Origin: Biomphalaria glabrata
Taxonomy: Eukaryota; Mollusca; Gastropoda; Planorbidae
Assembly: GCF_947242115.1 (NCBI RefSeq)
Contig: NC_074726.1
Location: 18,486,325 to 18,550,324 of the forward strand
Direction: 5' to 3'
Length of the DNA stretch: 64,000 bases
The notes beneath the pieces were generated by a model, which worked only from the letters and a program-made list of their open reading frames with translations, did not search any database and was not told the DNA's origin. The position numbers and the translations under genes were made by a program. Positions within the stretch are counted from its first letter, which is position 1, and every line of letters starts with the position of its first letter. Of this stretch, positions 1 to 10,708 are shown one piece after another.

Positions 1-119
1 AGTTAGACTAAAAAATGTCATCTATACGAGCAGCTTCTCGGGGAATCATAGACAATGGTGCACCGAGTTTGTTCTTTTAGCATTTCATTTGATGGGCTAG
101 TTAGACTAAATATGTAAAT
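1..119. repeat. Partial unit of ~145-bp tandem repeat flanking foldback copy A
   Basis: This stretch matches the units at 2366-2897 and 26265-26470. The shared core is 'gacaatggtgcaccgagttt' here and 'gacattggtgcaccgagt' elsewhere, followed by an 'agcatttcattt' segment. In all three places the unit lies directly left of a foldback element, so it probably belongs to that element's left arm. The window edge cuts it. Confidence 0.6.
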
Positions 120-133
120 ATATATATTTATAA

Positions 134-1371
134 AAGGATTTAAAACGCTTTTTTTTTTTGTTTTGTCTGTCACTCTGTCTGTCCGTCATGTTAATAGCGA
201 GAAAAAAAAAAGACTAAACTCTATTAAAAATCTGATTAAAATTTAATATCCCTTCCGGAACATCGCATTAGTTTTAAATTTCTATAATAGATTGTTCCGG
301 ATGTTTATATATTTACAGTGAGAGAAAATAAGAATTCCAGATTAATCAAATACCGTTAATTAAATTTGTGGGATGGTCTGTTTTGAAAATTAGATGTCCC
401 ATAGCCTTATGGAGAGATTTTCAAACCATACTTTGGTGTTAGGAAGTTGTTTTCCTTAAGAATCGGAGCATAATATCAACGATAATTAGATTTTCTAACG
501 TTTTAGCTAGAAAGTTAAAAGTAGTGTACGAGAGAAGTGCGATTTTACATAAATAGAGTAAAAATCCGGAACAGCCAATTTTCGTAAATAAGAAAATTAT
601 TTGTTTTATATATTAGGAGAGGGATTTCCAACATTTATTACCGTTATTAGATTTTTCATATAATATTTGGATCATTTTTGGCGACGATTTGTAAGAAAAT
701 TCTTGACCGATTAAACAACTTTTATTATGTTTCGGCAAGAAAATTTACTTAAAATAAGTCTTAAAATAAGTCTAAAAAGTGATTTTCAATAATTTTTTCT
801 AATAAATTACTTTCTTATTTTAAAATCCTGAACAACCTATATTTTTGAAAAAAAAAAATTATTTGACATAAATTTGTTTGAAGTTTAAAATTCGGAACAA
901 TTGATATTGATAAATAAACTATAGTGACGTAGTGTCAAAGAATATAAGTGTAATATTAGTCATAATTTATTTTTTTATAAAACAATATTCGGAACAACTT
1001 TATAGTTAATGAAATATAAATCAGTATGGATATTTTTATTTAGCATTTATATGCTATTTACATAAAAAAAAAACGGAACAATATATTAAAGATCATGTAT
1101 TTCTTGCAACGTTTAAGCATGGAAATGAAATCTAATATAAATTAGAAGAGCAAACAAATATTCATTGGCATTGATTAGTTTTTCACAAAACATCCGGAAC
1201 AATCTATTATAGATACTTAAAACTATTGCAATAATTCTGAATGAAAAATTAAAGGTTAAATCAGATTTACAATAGCCTTTAGTGTTATTTGTTAATCTAA
1301 TCGTGACGGACAGACCGACCAACAGACAAAACGCACAAAATAAAATATTTTATTCGGATGGGGGCACTAAA
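134..1371. mobile_element. Foldback-type non-autonomous element, copy A
   Basis: The two ends are inverted copies of each other. 'atagattgttccggatgt' near 285-303 is answered by 'catccggaacaatctat' near 1191-1207, and the outer 'tctgtctgtccgtcatg' is answered by 'cgtgacggacagac' near 1302. The interior is AT-rich, has no gene, and repeats a degenerate 'ccggaacaa' motif about every 70-130 bp. Copies B (2898-4160) and C (26521-27645) have the same plan. I see no transposase, so the element must be mobilised in trans if it moves at all. The superfamily is unknown. Confidence 0.65.
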
Positions 1372-1419
1372 AAAATAAAATCTGATTTTGTAAAAAAAAT
1401 TAAGGAATAGGTTTAGCAC

Positions 1420-1675
1420 CGTCACAGATTTCCTATTGTATTTATAATAATAACTCGATAGAATCTACCTTAGGTCTGGATACGTCTAGGTGTTCCTGGT
1501 TCAGTTCTAGTTAACGAAATAAAACAATAAAATCACTAGATCGAACACATAAACTTTAATCAGCTTTACTGCATATCACACACGCTGGTCTCTGTCTGAC
1601 AACCAACACACTTCCGGTCATTCGCGCAGATTGTAAAAATAGATTATACATACATACACACATTCATCCGTGACA
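1420..1675. mobile_element. Solo-LTR-like 256-bp insertion
   Basis: This block is absent from the matching position of the neighbouring repeat copy at about 4219, which reads straight through. It is flanked by 5-bp direct repeats 'agcac' (1415-1419 and 1676-1680). Its ends are inverted: cGTCACAG on the left and CCGTGACA on the right. A 5-bp target duplication and these ends fit a solo LTR of a Gypsy-like element, although the first base is C rather than T. It is a fossil with no coding capacity. Confidence 0.45.
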
Positions 1676-1740
1676 AGCACCATATCATGTTGCGACGTTA
1701 CGCTACTGCACAAAAGTCGCTGCATAAAAAGTCCATAAAA

Positions 1741-2065
1741 AAAACAAGATTACAAAGAGAGTTTGTGTTACACAAACTCAGAGGCGGCCCCCGTCGAAGT
1801 CGGATCCCTGTCGGATCTGCATATTCGCAAATAATATTCAAGAAGTGATTTAATTTTGATGTAAAATGTTTTACATGTTTCGGATGTTCCTTCAGAGTTG
1901 AAGATAATTACTTCCTAGTCCAAACCTCCCGCAGGACGACGGGGGATGGGAGCGGGCAGGGTTTGAACCCTGGACCATCCATAAATCTGAACGACAGTCT
2001 AGCGCGAAAACCGCACGACCAGGCAGCTATCCGATGGTCAAAAGTAATAATGTTTCAAAGATTCA
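1741..2065 (+). repeat. Hairpin-headed dispersed repeat, interrupted by a SINE
   Basis: It starts 'acaagattacaaagagagtt', followed by a perfect inverted repeat gagtttgtgt/acacaaactc, then 'cagaggcggcccccg'. A second, uninterrupted copy lies at 25598-25755, and the hairpin alone recurs near 40805 and 47835. The 25.7-kb copy runs 'ttttgatggtcaaaagta' straight through. Here the same point is split by the SINE at 1862-2032. Confidence 0.65.
1862..2032 (-). mobile_element. Short tRNA-derived SINE
   Basis: Read on the minus strand it begins 'tgcctggtcgtgcgg' (A-box-like), has the B box 'ggttcaaaccc', then a C-rich body with 'cccccgtcgtcctgcggg', and ends 'acatgtaaaacattttaca'. A 4-bp 'gatg' flanks it on both sides (1858-1861 and 2033-2036), and an empty site exists at 25710. 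Other copies lie at 25760-26074 and 57290-57400. It would be transcribed by RNA polymerase III and mobilised by a LINE. Confidence 0.75.
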
Positions 2066-2210
2066 TTTGCCGTAAATTTAAATTTAAATTAAATAAAAAA
2101 AATAGTAGATTAGTTTTTGTATATTAAAACATTACAATATTGATCAAAACGTTTGGAAATGAAAATCTACACTTTTTTTTACACTTTAAGTTTAGAAATT
2201 GAAATTCTAC

Positions 2211-2365
2211 ATCTTAATCTAGTCTATTTTAGTCTAAACTAGATCTACAAATTCTAGATATAGACTCTAAAATAATTTTAATTAGAATATAAATCCAGAT
2301 CTAGATATACTGTAATAAAAATCTAGATCTAGTTTAAAAAATCTAGATTAGATCTAAATCAAGAT
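2211..2365. repeat. CTAGA-rich simple sequence
   Basis: Irregular runs of tctaga/ctagat words with no unit length. Similar DNA lies at 59800-60180. No gene is visible. Confidence 0.6.
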
Positions 2366-2897
2366 ATCATTCCTTTTTTAAACGCGAGTCACATAACGAG
2401 GCTTAATAAACATTACTATACCGAGTTCTTTTTTCATTTCATTTGAAGAATTAATTCCATATAACGTCAGAGGAAAAAAAACAACACTACGTCACACGGC
2501 CTAGCTAGAATAAAAATCGCCTTCATCATTACGAGCCATTTATCGAGTGTTCATAGACATTGGTGCACCGAGTGCGTTCTTTTAGCATTTCTTTTAAAGA
2601 ATTCATTCCATATGACGTCAAAGGAAAAAAAAAACATTACGTCACACGGCTTAGTTAGACTAAAATATGTTTTTATTAATACAAGCAATTTTTCGAGGGT
2701 TAATAGACATTGGTGCACCGAGTGCGTTCTTTTAACATTACATTTAAAGAGTCCATTCATATGACGTCAAAGAAAAAAAATTCCATTACCTCACAATAGG
2801 CTAGTACCGGTACCATAAAACAAATGTCTTTATTTACACGAGATATTTAACGAGGGTTCATAGACATTGGTGCACTGAGTTCTAATAGAATTTATTT
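2366..2897. repeat. ~145-bp tandem repeat, about 3.5 units
   Basis: Each unit carries 'gacattggtgcaccgagt', then 'ttcattccatatgacgtca' and 'cattacgtcaca'. The units diverge by several per cent from each other. The array leads directly into foldback copy B. Open frames here on the minus strand are by-products of the repeat. Confidence 0.7.
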
Positions 2898-4160
2898 AAA
2901 AAGGATCAAAGCCGCATTGTTTTTTGCGTTTTGTCTGTCAGTCGGTCTGTCCGTCATCTTGATATAAAAAAAACAACAACTAAAAGTTATTAAAAATTGA
3001 TTAACCTTTATTCTACGTTTCAAAACATCGCAATAATTTTTAGGTATGAACACAATTGAAAAGTTTATATAATAGATTGTTCCGGATGTTTGTATAAGTA
3101 GTAAAAGAAAAAGAGAATTTCAGATAAATGAAATACCGTTAATTAAATTTTTTGAATGGTCTCGTATAAAAATTAGATGTACTACAGCCATGTGGAGAGA
3201 TTTTCATACCTTACTTTGGTGTTTGGATTCTGTTTTCCTTAAAAATCGGAACATAATATTAACGATAATTAGATTTTTTAATGTTTTAGGTAGAAAGTTA
3301 AATGTACTGTAAGAGAGTAGTGAGTTAAAATATTTTTCATAAAAATCCGTAAAAACATTATTTCGTAAATGAGAAGATTATTTGTTTATTAATTAGAAGA
3401 GGGAGTTCAAACAATTATTTGGCGTTAGTAGATTTTTAAATAAATTCGGAAATTTCTGGCGACGATTTATAAGAAACAAAATCCGGAACTTTCTTTATCG
3501 ATTACAAAACTTCTATGTTATGTTTTAGGAAAAAAATTAAATGTCTAAAAAGTAATTTTCAGTAATCAATTCTAGTAAATTACTTTTTTTTAAAGCCCTG
3601 AACAACCTATTGTCGATATTTTTTAAAATTTGTTTAAAGATGAAAATACAGAACAATTTGATATTGATAACCAAATTATAGTGACGCATTGTCAAATAAT
3701 ATAAGTATAATATTAGTAAATTATGCGATTTCAAACAATCATTAGGCATAATTCATGTTTTATAAAACAATATCCGGAACATTTTTACACTTAATGAAAT
3801 ATAAGTCAGTATAGAGATTTTGATTTAGCATTAATATGATATTTACATAAAAAACGGAACAACATATTATTGATAATGTGTTTTTGCAACGTTTAAGCAT
3901 GGAAATTGAATGTAATATAAATTAGAAGAGCAAACAAACATTTGTTGGGGTTGATTAGTTTTGCAAAAAAAAAATCCGGAACAATCAATTTTTAGATACT
4001 TAAAACTATTGAGATGTTACGGGAGGAACATTAAAGTGTAAATCAGATTTTCAATAGCTTTTAGAGTTCTAGTTTTTTTTAATCTAATCGTGTCGGACAG
4101 ACCGACCAACAGACAAAACGCACAAAAATAATCTTCTTTTATTCGGATGGGGGCACTAAA
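2898..4160. mobile_element. Foldback-type non-autonomous element, copy B
   Basis: It is colinear with copy A, from 'gttttgtctgtcagtcggtc' on the left to 'gacagaccgaccaacagaca' on the right, with the same inverted arms and the same scattered 'ccggaacaa' words. Copies A and B are in direct orientation about 2.76 kb apart, so either the region was duplicated as a block or both insertions are old. No coding capacity. Confidence 0.65.
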
Positions 4161-4279
4161 GAAAAAATAAATAAAATCTGATTTTTAAAAAAAGTTTAAG
4201 GAATTGGTTTAGCACCTGGTCACGTAGCGACGTTACGCTACTGCACGAAAATCGCTGCATAAAAAGTCCATTAAAAAAC
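4161..4279. repeat. Shared tail of foldback locus with empty insertion site
   Basis: The segment around 'gcgacgttacgctactgcac' also follows copy A at about 1690-1735. At 4215-4230 it is uninterrupted, so it gives the pre-insertion state for the LTR-like block at 1420-1675. Confidence 0.6.
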
Positions 4280-4770
4280 TGTGCGTGATATTTACATACA
4301 AAATGCATTATTAGCCTTTATAAACAAACAGAAATGTTTTCTTTTAATTTTAGCAGCTAGTTGACCATAAAAAACATCGTTAACTATTATTTATATTTGT
4401 TGTAAACATTTCCTGTACATTTTAAAAATATATTTGACTTAGTGATACTGAAAATACACAAACATTGTCAATCTTTGTTAGCATATTGTAACATTGCCTC
4501 TCTTACATTTACGTAATTGTTTTAGAATTGGTGTATTTTTATGAAAAAATCGCTTGCATAATTAATTTTATAAAATTAAACGGTTTGCTTTTAGAAAACC
4601 AAAAGTAGCCGTTGCACCTAAACTTTTCAAGCCGCATTTAATGATGAAATAATATTTTTCATATCTCTTCTAGTTTTCGAGATCTGAGTGTGACAGACGG
4701 ACAGACGGACAGACGGACATTTTGCACAAACCTAATAGCGGCTTTTTCCCCTTACGGGGGCCGCTAAAAA
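4280..4770 (+). repeat. Hairpin-ended repeat, tandem unit 1
   Basis: It starts 'tgtgcgtgatatttacatac' and ends in a stem-loop: agcggc pairs with gccgct and cccc with gggg around a ttac loop. The stem-loop is followed by aaaaa. Just before it are three 'gacagacg'-type repeats. A second, nearly identical unit follows directly. Related copies lie at 14410-14632, 44560-44860 and 44875-45436. No reading frame. Class unknown; the end hairpin is only loosely like a Helitron terminus. Confidence 0.6.
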
Positions 4771-5252
4771 TGTGCGTGATATTTACATACAAAGTGCATT
4801 ATTAGCCTTTATAAACAAACAGAAATGTTTTCTTTTAATTTTAGCAGCTAGTTGACCAGAGAAAACATCTCCAACTATTATTTATATTTGTTGTAAACAT
4901 TTCCTGTACGTTTTATAAATATATTTGACTTAGTGATACTGAAAATACACAAAAGTTCTCCATCTTTGTTAGCATATTGTAACATTGCCTCCCTTACATT
5001 TACGTAATTGTTTTAGAATTGGTGTATTTTTATGAAAAAATTGCTTGCATAATTAATTTTATAAATTAAACGGTTTGCTTTTAGAAAACCAAAAGTAGCC
5101 GTTGCACCTAAACTTTTCAAGCCGCATTTAATGGTGAAATAACATTTTTCATATCTCTTCTAGTTTTCGAGATCTGAGTGTGACAGACGGACAGACGGAC
5201 ATTTTGCACAAACCTAATAGCGGCTTTTTACCCTTACGGGGGCCGCTAAAAA
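4771..5252 (+). repeat. Hairpin-ended repeat, tandem unit 2
   Basis: A near-identical head-to-tail copy of 4280-4770, offset by 491 bp. It has one fewer 8-bp gacagacg word before the end hairpin, which accounts for most of the length difference. The close match suggests a recent tandem duplication. Confidence 0.6.
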
Positions 5253-7010
5253 GAATTTTTCAAAGCGTATCAATTAGCTTGGATCAGACATGTAATTAAA
5301 TTTGTAATAGATCTAGACTAACAATAAAAACGCATTTATAATTTTTTTTTTAAAGGGGAAACGACCTAAATTCAAATTAGTGGCTCAAGCCTTTTCGGTC
5401 TTCTCAAGTCCACACGGTAACCAGTGTACCACTCTGCTGGTGGAGAGCTTATGGAAGTTTGTATAGTCATCTATTGTTTCTACCTATTTTTTTGGGTTTG
5501 TGACAGTTTGTGTTCACTAAGACTCAAAAGACTAGTTCAGCTTATATCACCACTTCAGTCAATTACAATTTCTTTCTCTTGTTCTAGATACCAAACAAAA
5601 TAATTGACCAATAGTTAATGAAATAATTGGTTAATACTCTTTTTTATTGTCAGGTAAAAGAAATAATTGTGCGAGATTTCAGCTTGATCCGAGATAGGGT
5701 GTCGGAGAAATAACGTGTACAAACTTTTGACCAGACAGACAGAGTTGATATGATCTTTGTAAAAATTGGAACCTTTTTTTTTTAACCCACTCCCCTTATC
5801 CCCCCTCCCCCCCCCCCCCGCCCCGAGAAAAAACCCTGGTTAAGCGAATGTATTAATCTACTAGACTTTATAATATTCTTATGATAGGCCTTTAGATCTT
5901 GACATAGACGACTGAGCGAAAAATTAATTGATTAAACCTTTTAATGAATAAGGGCTACGTGCGGAAACACTTCCCAAAGACCTAGGCCTAGAGTCTGTTC
6001 AAAAAAAATATTTTATTGTCTTCTAGCCAAATTTAAATTAATTTTTAATATTTTAAAAAATTATAATGGTTAGACTAGAGTTTTCCCAGTGTGGCCAAAA
6101 GAACTAATAATTATTTTTCCAATAATTATTATTTTCAACATCCATTCTCAAATTTCTAGGTAAATTGTATGAGCCGCTTTCAAGAAACATGTCCTCCCAT
6201 CCAAGTTTTGCCTACCCATTCGGAATGTATGATTTAAATAGAGGTATTGTAATAATCGCTGTTACAAAACATTCATCAGCTTCATCAAGGAAGAATTGTT
6301 TTTTTTTTAAGTATTTTACTTGTTTGTCATTTTACACACTTAAATGTCGCCTTTACAACACATATTGAGTCGAAATTGCGAAGAAGAGAGACTTTAAAAC
6401 ACAAACATGTGTCAAAAAACAGATGGAGATCAATGTCTGAAACTGCTAAAGTTGTTTATGGAAACATTGCTTAGTGTATACAATTAGATCTAGCTCGCTT
6501 GCAAGCTTAACAATAGTTTACAATAAGTCATCAGTGCTCCAATGTATTGTGGAAAGAACTATTTACAAGATCTGTTGTGACTAAGTGATTATGTACTCAC
6601 GTTATGTTAATATGGTCTTCTGGCCGTCTTCTAGCCTCACACTAGACGTTAGGGATGAACAGCTCTGGTCTAAGCTGTGGGATAGGTTTTATTATAGAGT
6701 GGATCGTTAAGTGGATATACTAGACCACTTACGTCAGCCTAGACACACACTCATACACACATCAACATACACAGACATTGGACAATCAAATCTTTGTTCC
6801 ATATATCGACAAACGCCTCCACCTCCAGACCATCGTTTTGAAATCAAAGTAAACAAGAAATGAAAGGGGATGAGGTCCAAAATATTGACAGGACGATCAA
6901 ATAATGGCGTCATGAGGTCAGTTTTCAATTGAAACAGCAACATGACCTGACCCGCACAGCGAAAGTTTGAAACTGCTACAAAGGTTGTTAACAAAGATAT
7001 GTATTTATAA
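5253..7010. other. No gene seen
   Basis: AT-rich DNA with a dispersed-repeat copy at 5480-5790 and a poly-C stretch near 5800-5825. The short open frames are not backed by splice signals or recognisable protein similarity. Confidence 0.5.
5480..5790 (-). repeat. Dispersed repeat 'acgttatttctc' family, copy 1
   Basis: On the minus strand it carries a tctgtctg run, 'gtacacgttatttctccgac', and paired 'ccaattatttcattaac'-like words. Other copies are at 28380-28620, 28640-28870, 34390-34720, 58540-58780 and 63225-63490. There is no coding capacity and the class is unknown. Confidence 0.5.
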
Positions 7011-8959
7011 CATGGGCGTAGCCAGGATTTTTTTTCGGGGGGAGTTTTGGGGGGGGATTTTTTCTCCGCCCTCCCCGCCCCCCCCCGGTGAAATTTTTTG
7101 GTTTGTATGTATGTATGTGTGTCTGTACATAATCTTTATTACATTCTGACCCTTCATTCTTTCGGAAGACGTTTATTGTGCCCTAGAACAGGTTCTTCCT
7201 GGAGTTAGTGGAAAAATTGTTGACTCCCCGCCACTGCCAGCAGGGGCATGGGGGAGCGATATGAACTCCCTCAGCGCGAGGCGGAGCCCGCCGCCAAGCA
7301 CTATTTCTGGTATTGAAAGCCAACAAAATGCATATTCTGTGATATCTACAGTGCATTTTCCTGCTATTAAAAAGTTTCATTTCAAAGACCTAGTGTGCTA
7401 TTCTTACTGACTTAGACCCTCCCGCGCCGTTCCGCGCATTTGCCGTTAAGCTGTTTCCACAAAAATCTGTCACTGGTAATGTCTGGAGCCTCTTCCCACC
7501 TGTTCTGAGGACCTCCATAAATGTGTGGCGCCAAGTTGTACTAGGGTATCATCGTAACTCTTATTATGCGTAATTCATTTTGTCGGAGAACATGTCCCGC
7601 AAACCCTATGCGACGCTCTGTCACAATCTTACTAAGGGGTAGACTCCCAGTTCGGCATAGGATATCCTTGATTTAGACCCGATCTCTATAACTGACTCCT
7701 AAAATCTCTCTTAGCCATCTTTGTTGACCCACATTTAGTGTTTTTCAATTTCGCAGATGACTATTCACTGTACTTTATCAATGGAGCCCAGCCTCTACTA
7801 GAAATGTGTAACCTCTCTTGAATACGCTCTTAGAATTAGGTGACTGTAGTTTGCTTTAGATTGTATATCGAAAAGGGAAGTTTTATCGTCAAAATCATCT
7901 GTTAGAGGTTTTAAACTAAAAAATCTCTGCAGTGATTTTTTTTTAAATTCAAAATCCCATTTAGCTACGTTCATAGAATTTGGTAATTGTAGTTTGCTTT
8001 AGAATAATATTGAAGATAGAGGTTTTCCACCTCAAAACTCTCTGTAGGGGGATTTTAAACTCAAAACCATCTGGAGTAGAGAGGGTTTAAGCTCAAAACC
8101 CCCAATTGGCTTGGCTACACTAAAATAATTTTAGTGTGTAATTTTCTTTTTTTAAATTGAGGTATTTTTTAGCATCAAACCCCTCTGAAGTGGGGTTTTA
8201 ACTCAAAACCCCTTTTAGCAACACTCTTAGCATTTTGAGTGCGTAATTTGCATTTTTTTTTTTACATTGAAGATGTATTTTTTTAGCTTCAAACCCCGCT
8301 GGCGGAGGGTTCAAACTCAAAACTGAGTCAAAACCCATTTATCTACGCTCATAACATTTTGAGTGCATATTTTGTTTTTCTTTTATATTGAAGAGGTATT
8401 TTTTAGTTTCAAACCCGGCTGAAGGGGGGTTTAAACTCAAAACTGAGTCAAAACACATTGAGCTACGCTATTAACATTTTGAGTGCGTAATTTGCTTTTT
8501 TTTTATATATTGAGGTATTTTTTAGCTTCAAACCCTACTGAAGAGAGAGGGGGGGGGGGTAAACTAAAAAACCCTTTGGCTACGCTCATAGAATTTTGAG
8601 TGTGTTATTCTCTTTTTTTATATTGAAGAGGGGTATTATCGTAAATTTTGGAGGGGGTTTTAAAATCAAAATCTTCCTTAACTGTACTCTTGGAATTTGG
8701 GGATTGTCGTTTGCATTTTTTTGTTTTGTTTTATAGAAGAGGGAGATTTAACTGCAAAAACCCCGTGGAAGGGGGTTTTAAACTCAAAACCCCCTTGGCT
8801 GTGCTGGTGCAAGTGATGGTTTAGAATTAAAATCTCACCTAAAATAAACAAAATCAAAGCAAAAAATCAGTCACTAAATTCCGATTCCCCCCCCCCCCTT
8901 GTGGGGGGGATTTCATTTCGGAGGGGGGGATTTACCCCCCCCCCCTGGCTACGCCCATG
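7011..8959. mobile_element. Element with 16-bp inverted ends and G/C-tract arms, copy 1
   Basis: The ends are 'catgggcgtagccagg' and 'cctggctacgcccatg'. The flanking 8-mers atttataa (7003-7010) and atatataa (8960-8967) agree at 7 of 8 bases, which would suit an hAT-like 8-bp target duplication. The right half is made of ~115-bp modules carrying 'gctacgctcata', 'ttgagtgcgtaattt' and 'aaacccc...ggggttt'. The left half contains a LINE ORF2 tail on the minus strand (7460-7800) and a GC-rich hairpin. Copy 2 is 41721-43943, in the opposite orientation; a partial copy is 14633-15411. No transposase seen. Confidence 0.6.
7460..7800 (-). pseudogene. LINE ORF2 C-terminal fragment captured in the element
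   Basis: The minus strand reads QRWLREILGVSYRDRV, then RTGSLPLSKIVTERR and FAGHVLRQN. This is the conserved region after the reverse transcriptase of many invertebrate LINEs (family knowledge). At least two in-frame stops and no upstream RT show that it is a fragment. The same piece sits in the same place in copy 2 at about 42940-43230, so the capture came before the spread of these copies. Confidence 0.55.
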
Positions 8960-9002
8960 ATATATAATCTTACTACCTAATCTAGTGAAATTGTTTGTTT
9001 AT

Positions 9003-9135
9003 CTGTTCTAGTTAAGTCATTTGTTTATCTAGTCTAGAGAAGTCTTTTCTTTATCTAGTCTAGTTAAGTCTATTCTTAATCTAGTCTAGTTTAGTCTTTT
9101 CTTTATCTAGTCTAGTGAAGTGTTTTCTTCATCTA
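9003..9135. repeat. ~28-bp tandem repeat
   Basis: About five units built on 'tctagtctagttaagtcttt'. No gene. Confidence 0.55.
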
Positions 9136-9231
9136 GATAGCAAGTATAATAATCTTTTTAAATAGTAAATCCCTTTCTATATAGATAGTAAATCTAATTA
9201 TTCATCTATTTCTTTATTTATAATGAAGCCG

Positions 9232-9490
9232 ATTCTCACTTCTATATTGTAATTTATTTTATTAACTAAATTGTAGTCTATTTCTCTATCTATATTGTTA
9301 TCTATTTCTCAATCAAGATTGTGGTCTATTTTTCTGTCTATATTGTTTTTCATTTCTGAATCTTGATTGTAATCTATTTTTGTCTATTTCGCTATCTAAA
9401 TTTCGTATTGTTTTAATTGTAGACTATTTCTCTATCTAAATTGTAGACTATTTCCCTTCTAAATTGTAATCTATATCTCTATCTAGTGTA
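9232..9490. repeat. ~24-bp tandem repeat, left part
   Basis: Units are of the form 'attgtagtctatttctctat'. The same repeat continues at 12126-12185 and again near 12595-12640, so the hAT at 9619-12125 landed next to or inside the array. Confidence 0.55.
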
Positions 9491-9652
9491 ATAGATTAGT
9501 CTTGAAGTTATCAAAGGCTGACTGGCTTCAAGAGATTACTCAGGAAATTTCTTGCAAGTTGGAAGTAACAGACAAACACTATCACAAAGAACTCAGTTCA
9601 GACTTTGAATAACTAGATCAGGGGTCACATGTAGCCCGGGAAACAAATTTGT

Positions 9653-9942
9653 GTGGCCCGCGGCCACGTCCGCGAATTAAAAAAAATAGGTGAAATTATC
9701 TGCCCCGAGAAAAAGAAACTCTTTGAAGGCATTAGTTTGTCTGCGAACACAGTTGCAAGCAGGATCACCGAGTCAGCGACAAATGTTCAACAGCAACTGA
9801 TTGCCGCTGCAAAAAACTTTGTAGTATATTCCATTGCACTGGACGAGTCTACTGGTGTAACAGACACCGCATACTGTGCCGTATTCATTCGTGGGGTCGA
9901 CGAAAACTTGAACATTGTTGAAGAGCTATTGGACTTACTACC
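9653..9942 (+). pseudogene. hAT transposase, N-terminal/catalytic-core piece
   Basis: The frame reads ...ISLSANTVASRITESA..., then YSIALDESTGVTDTA and FIRGVDENLNIVEELLDLLP. The LDESTG stretch is the conserved acidic motif region of the hAT catalytic core in GTF2IRD2-like transposases (family knowledge). The BED finger and start are missing upstream. The frame ends at the LINE insertion and resumes at 10697 with the duplicated GGACTTACTACC. Confidence 0.8.
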
Positions 9943-10696
9943 GCGTGAGGGGCAATGAAACGGCAGACGCCCTCGCAAGGGAGGATGCTTTGGTAGCCAC
10001 ACACCTCGAAGCACCAAGCACGTACTTACAAGCAACGGCACAGATCCGAGCACTCATTCATGAGAAGTGGTTAAAGTCCTGGGACAGAGCATGTGGTGTC
10101 TGGCAGCACATGCGTCACCCAGATTGCGACGATCCATGGTGGCGACTGAGGAGGTCAGAGCAGACAATTATTGCGCAGTGCAGAACGGAACACTGTCCTA
10201 TTGGGGCCTACTTTGCCCGGTTCCGCACGAACTTTGACTCCCGATGCCGTCACTGTGGATAGAGCGTCGAAACAGTGTCGCACGTCCTGTACGGCACAGA
10301 TCCGAGCACTCATTCATGAGAAGTGGTTAAAGTCCTGGGACAGAGCACGTGGTGTCTCGCAGCACATGCGTCACCCAGATTGCGACGATCCATGGTGGCG
10401 ACTGAGGAGGTCAGAGCAGACAATTATTGCGCAGTGCAGAACGGAACACTGTCCTATTGGGGCCTACTTTGCCCGGTTCCGCACGAACTTTGACTCCCGA
10501 TGCCGTCACTGTGGATAGAGCGTCGAAACAGTGTCGCACGTCCCCAGCTCCGCGAGCCAAGGGTGGACCTGTCTGAGCAGTCACTCGACTTGTATGGTAG
10601 CTACGAGGCATTAAGCCTAACGGCTAAGTTTCTTGCCAGAGCACTACGGGAGAATTAGTCCTTCCTGCTCTGTTTTTTCAATAGGAGTTCATCTCA
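9943..10696 (+). mobile_element. 5'-truncated LINE (RNase H-bearing) inserted in the hAT
   Basis: A 12-bp target duplication, ggacttactacc (9931-9942 and 10697-10708), flanks it exactly. That fits target-primed reverse transcription. It starts inside the RNase H domain (RGNETADALARED), continues through a linker, then a Cys/His motif (CRTEHCPIGAYFARF, then RCRHCG), and ends with the C-terminal LREPRVDLSEQSLDLYGSYE and a short T-rich 3' end. RNase H places it with I/R1/LOA-type LINEs (family knowledge). A 256-bp internal segment is duplicated in tandem. Confidence 0.85.
10035..10543 (+). repeat. 256-bp tandem duplication inside the LINE
   Basis: Unit 1 (10035-10290) and unit 2 (10291-10543) both begin acggcacagatccgagcact and differ at only a few bases, for example gcatgtggtgtctggc against gcacgtggtgtctcgc. 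The junction falls at a 'tgtacggc' micro-homology. The duplication repeats the linker and Cys/His segment of ORF2. Confidence 0.85.
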
Positions 10697-10708
10697 GGAC
10701 TTACTACC

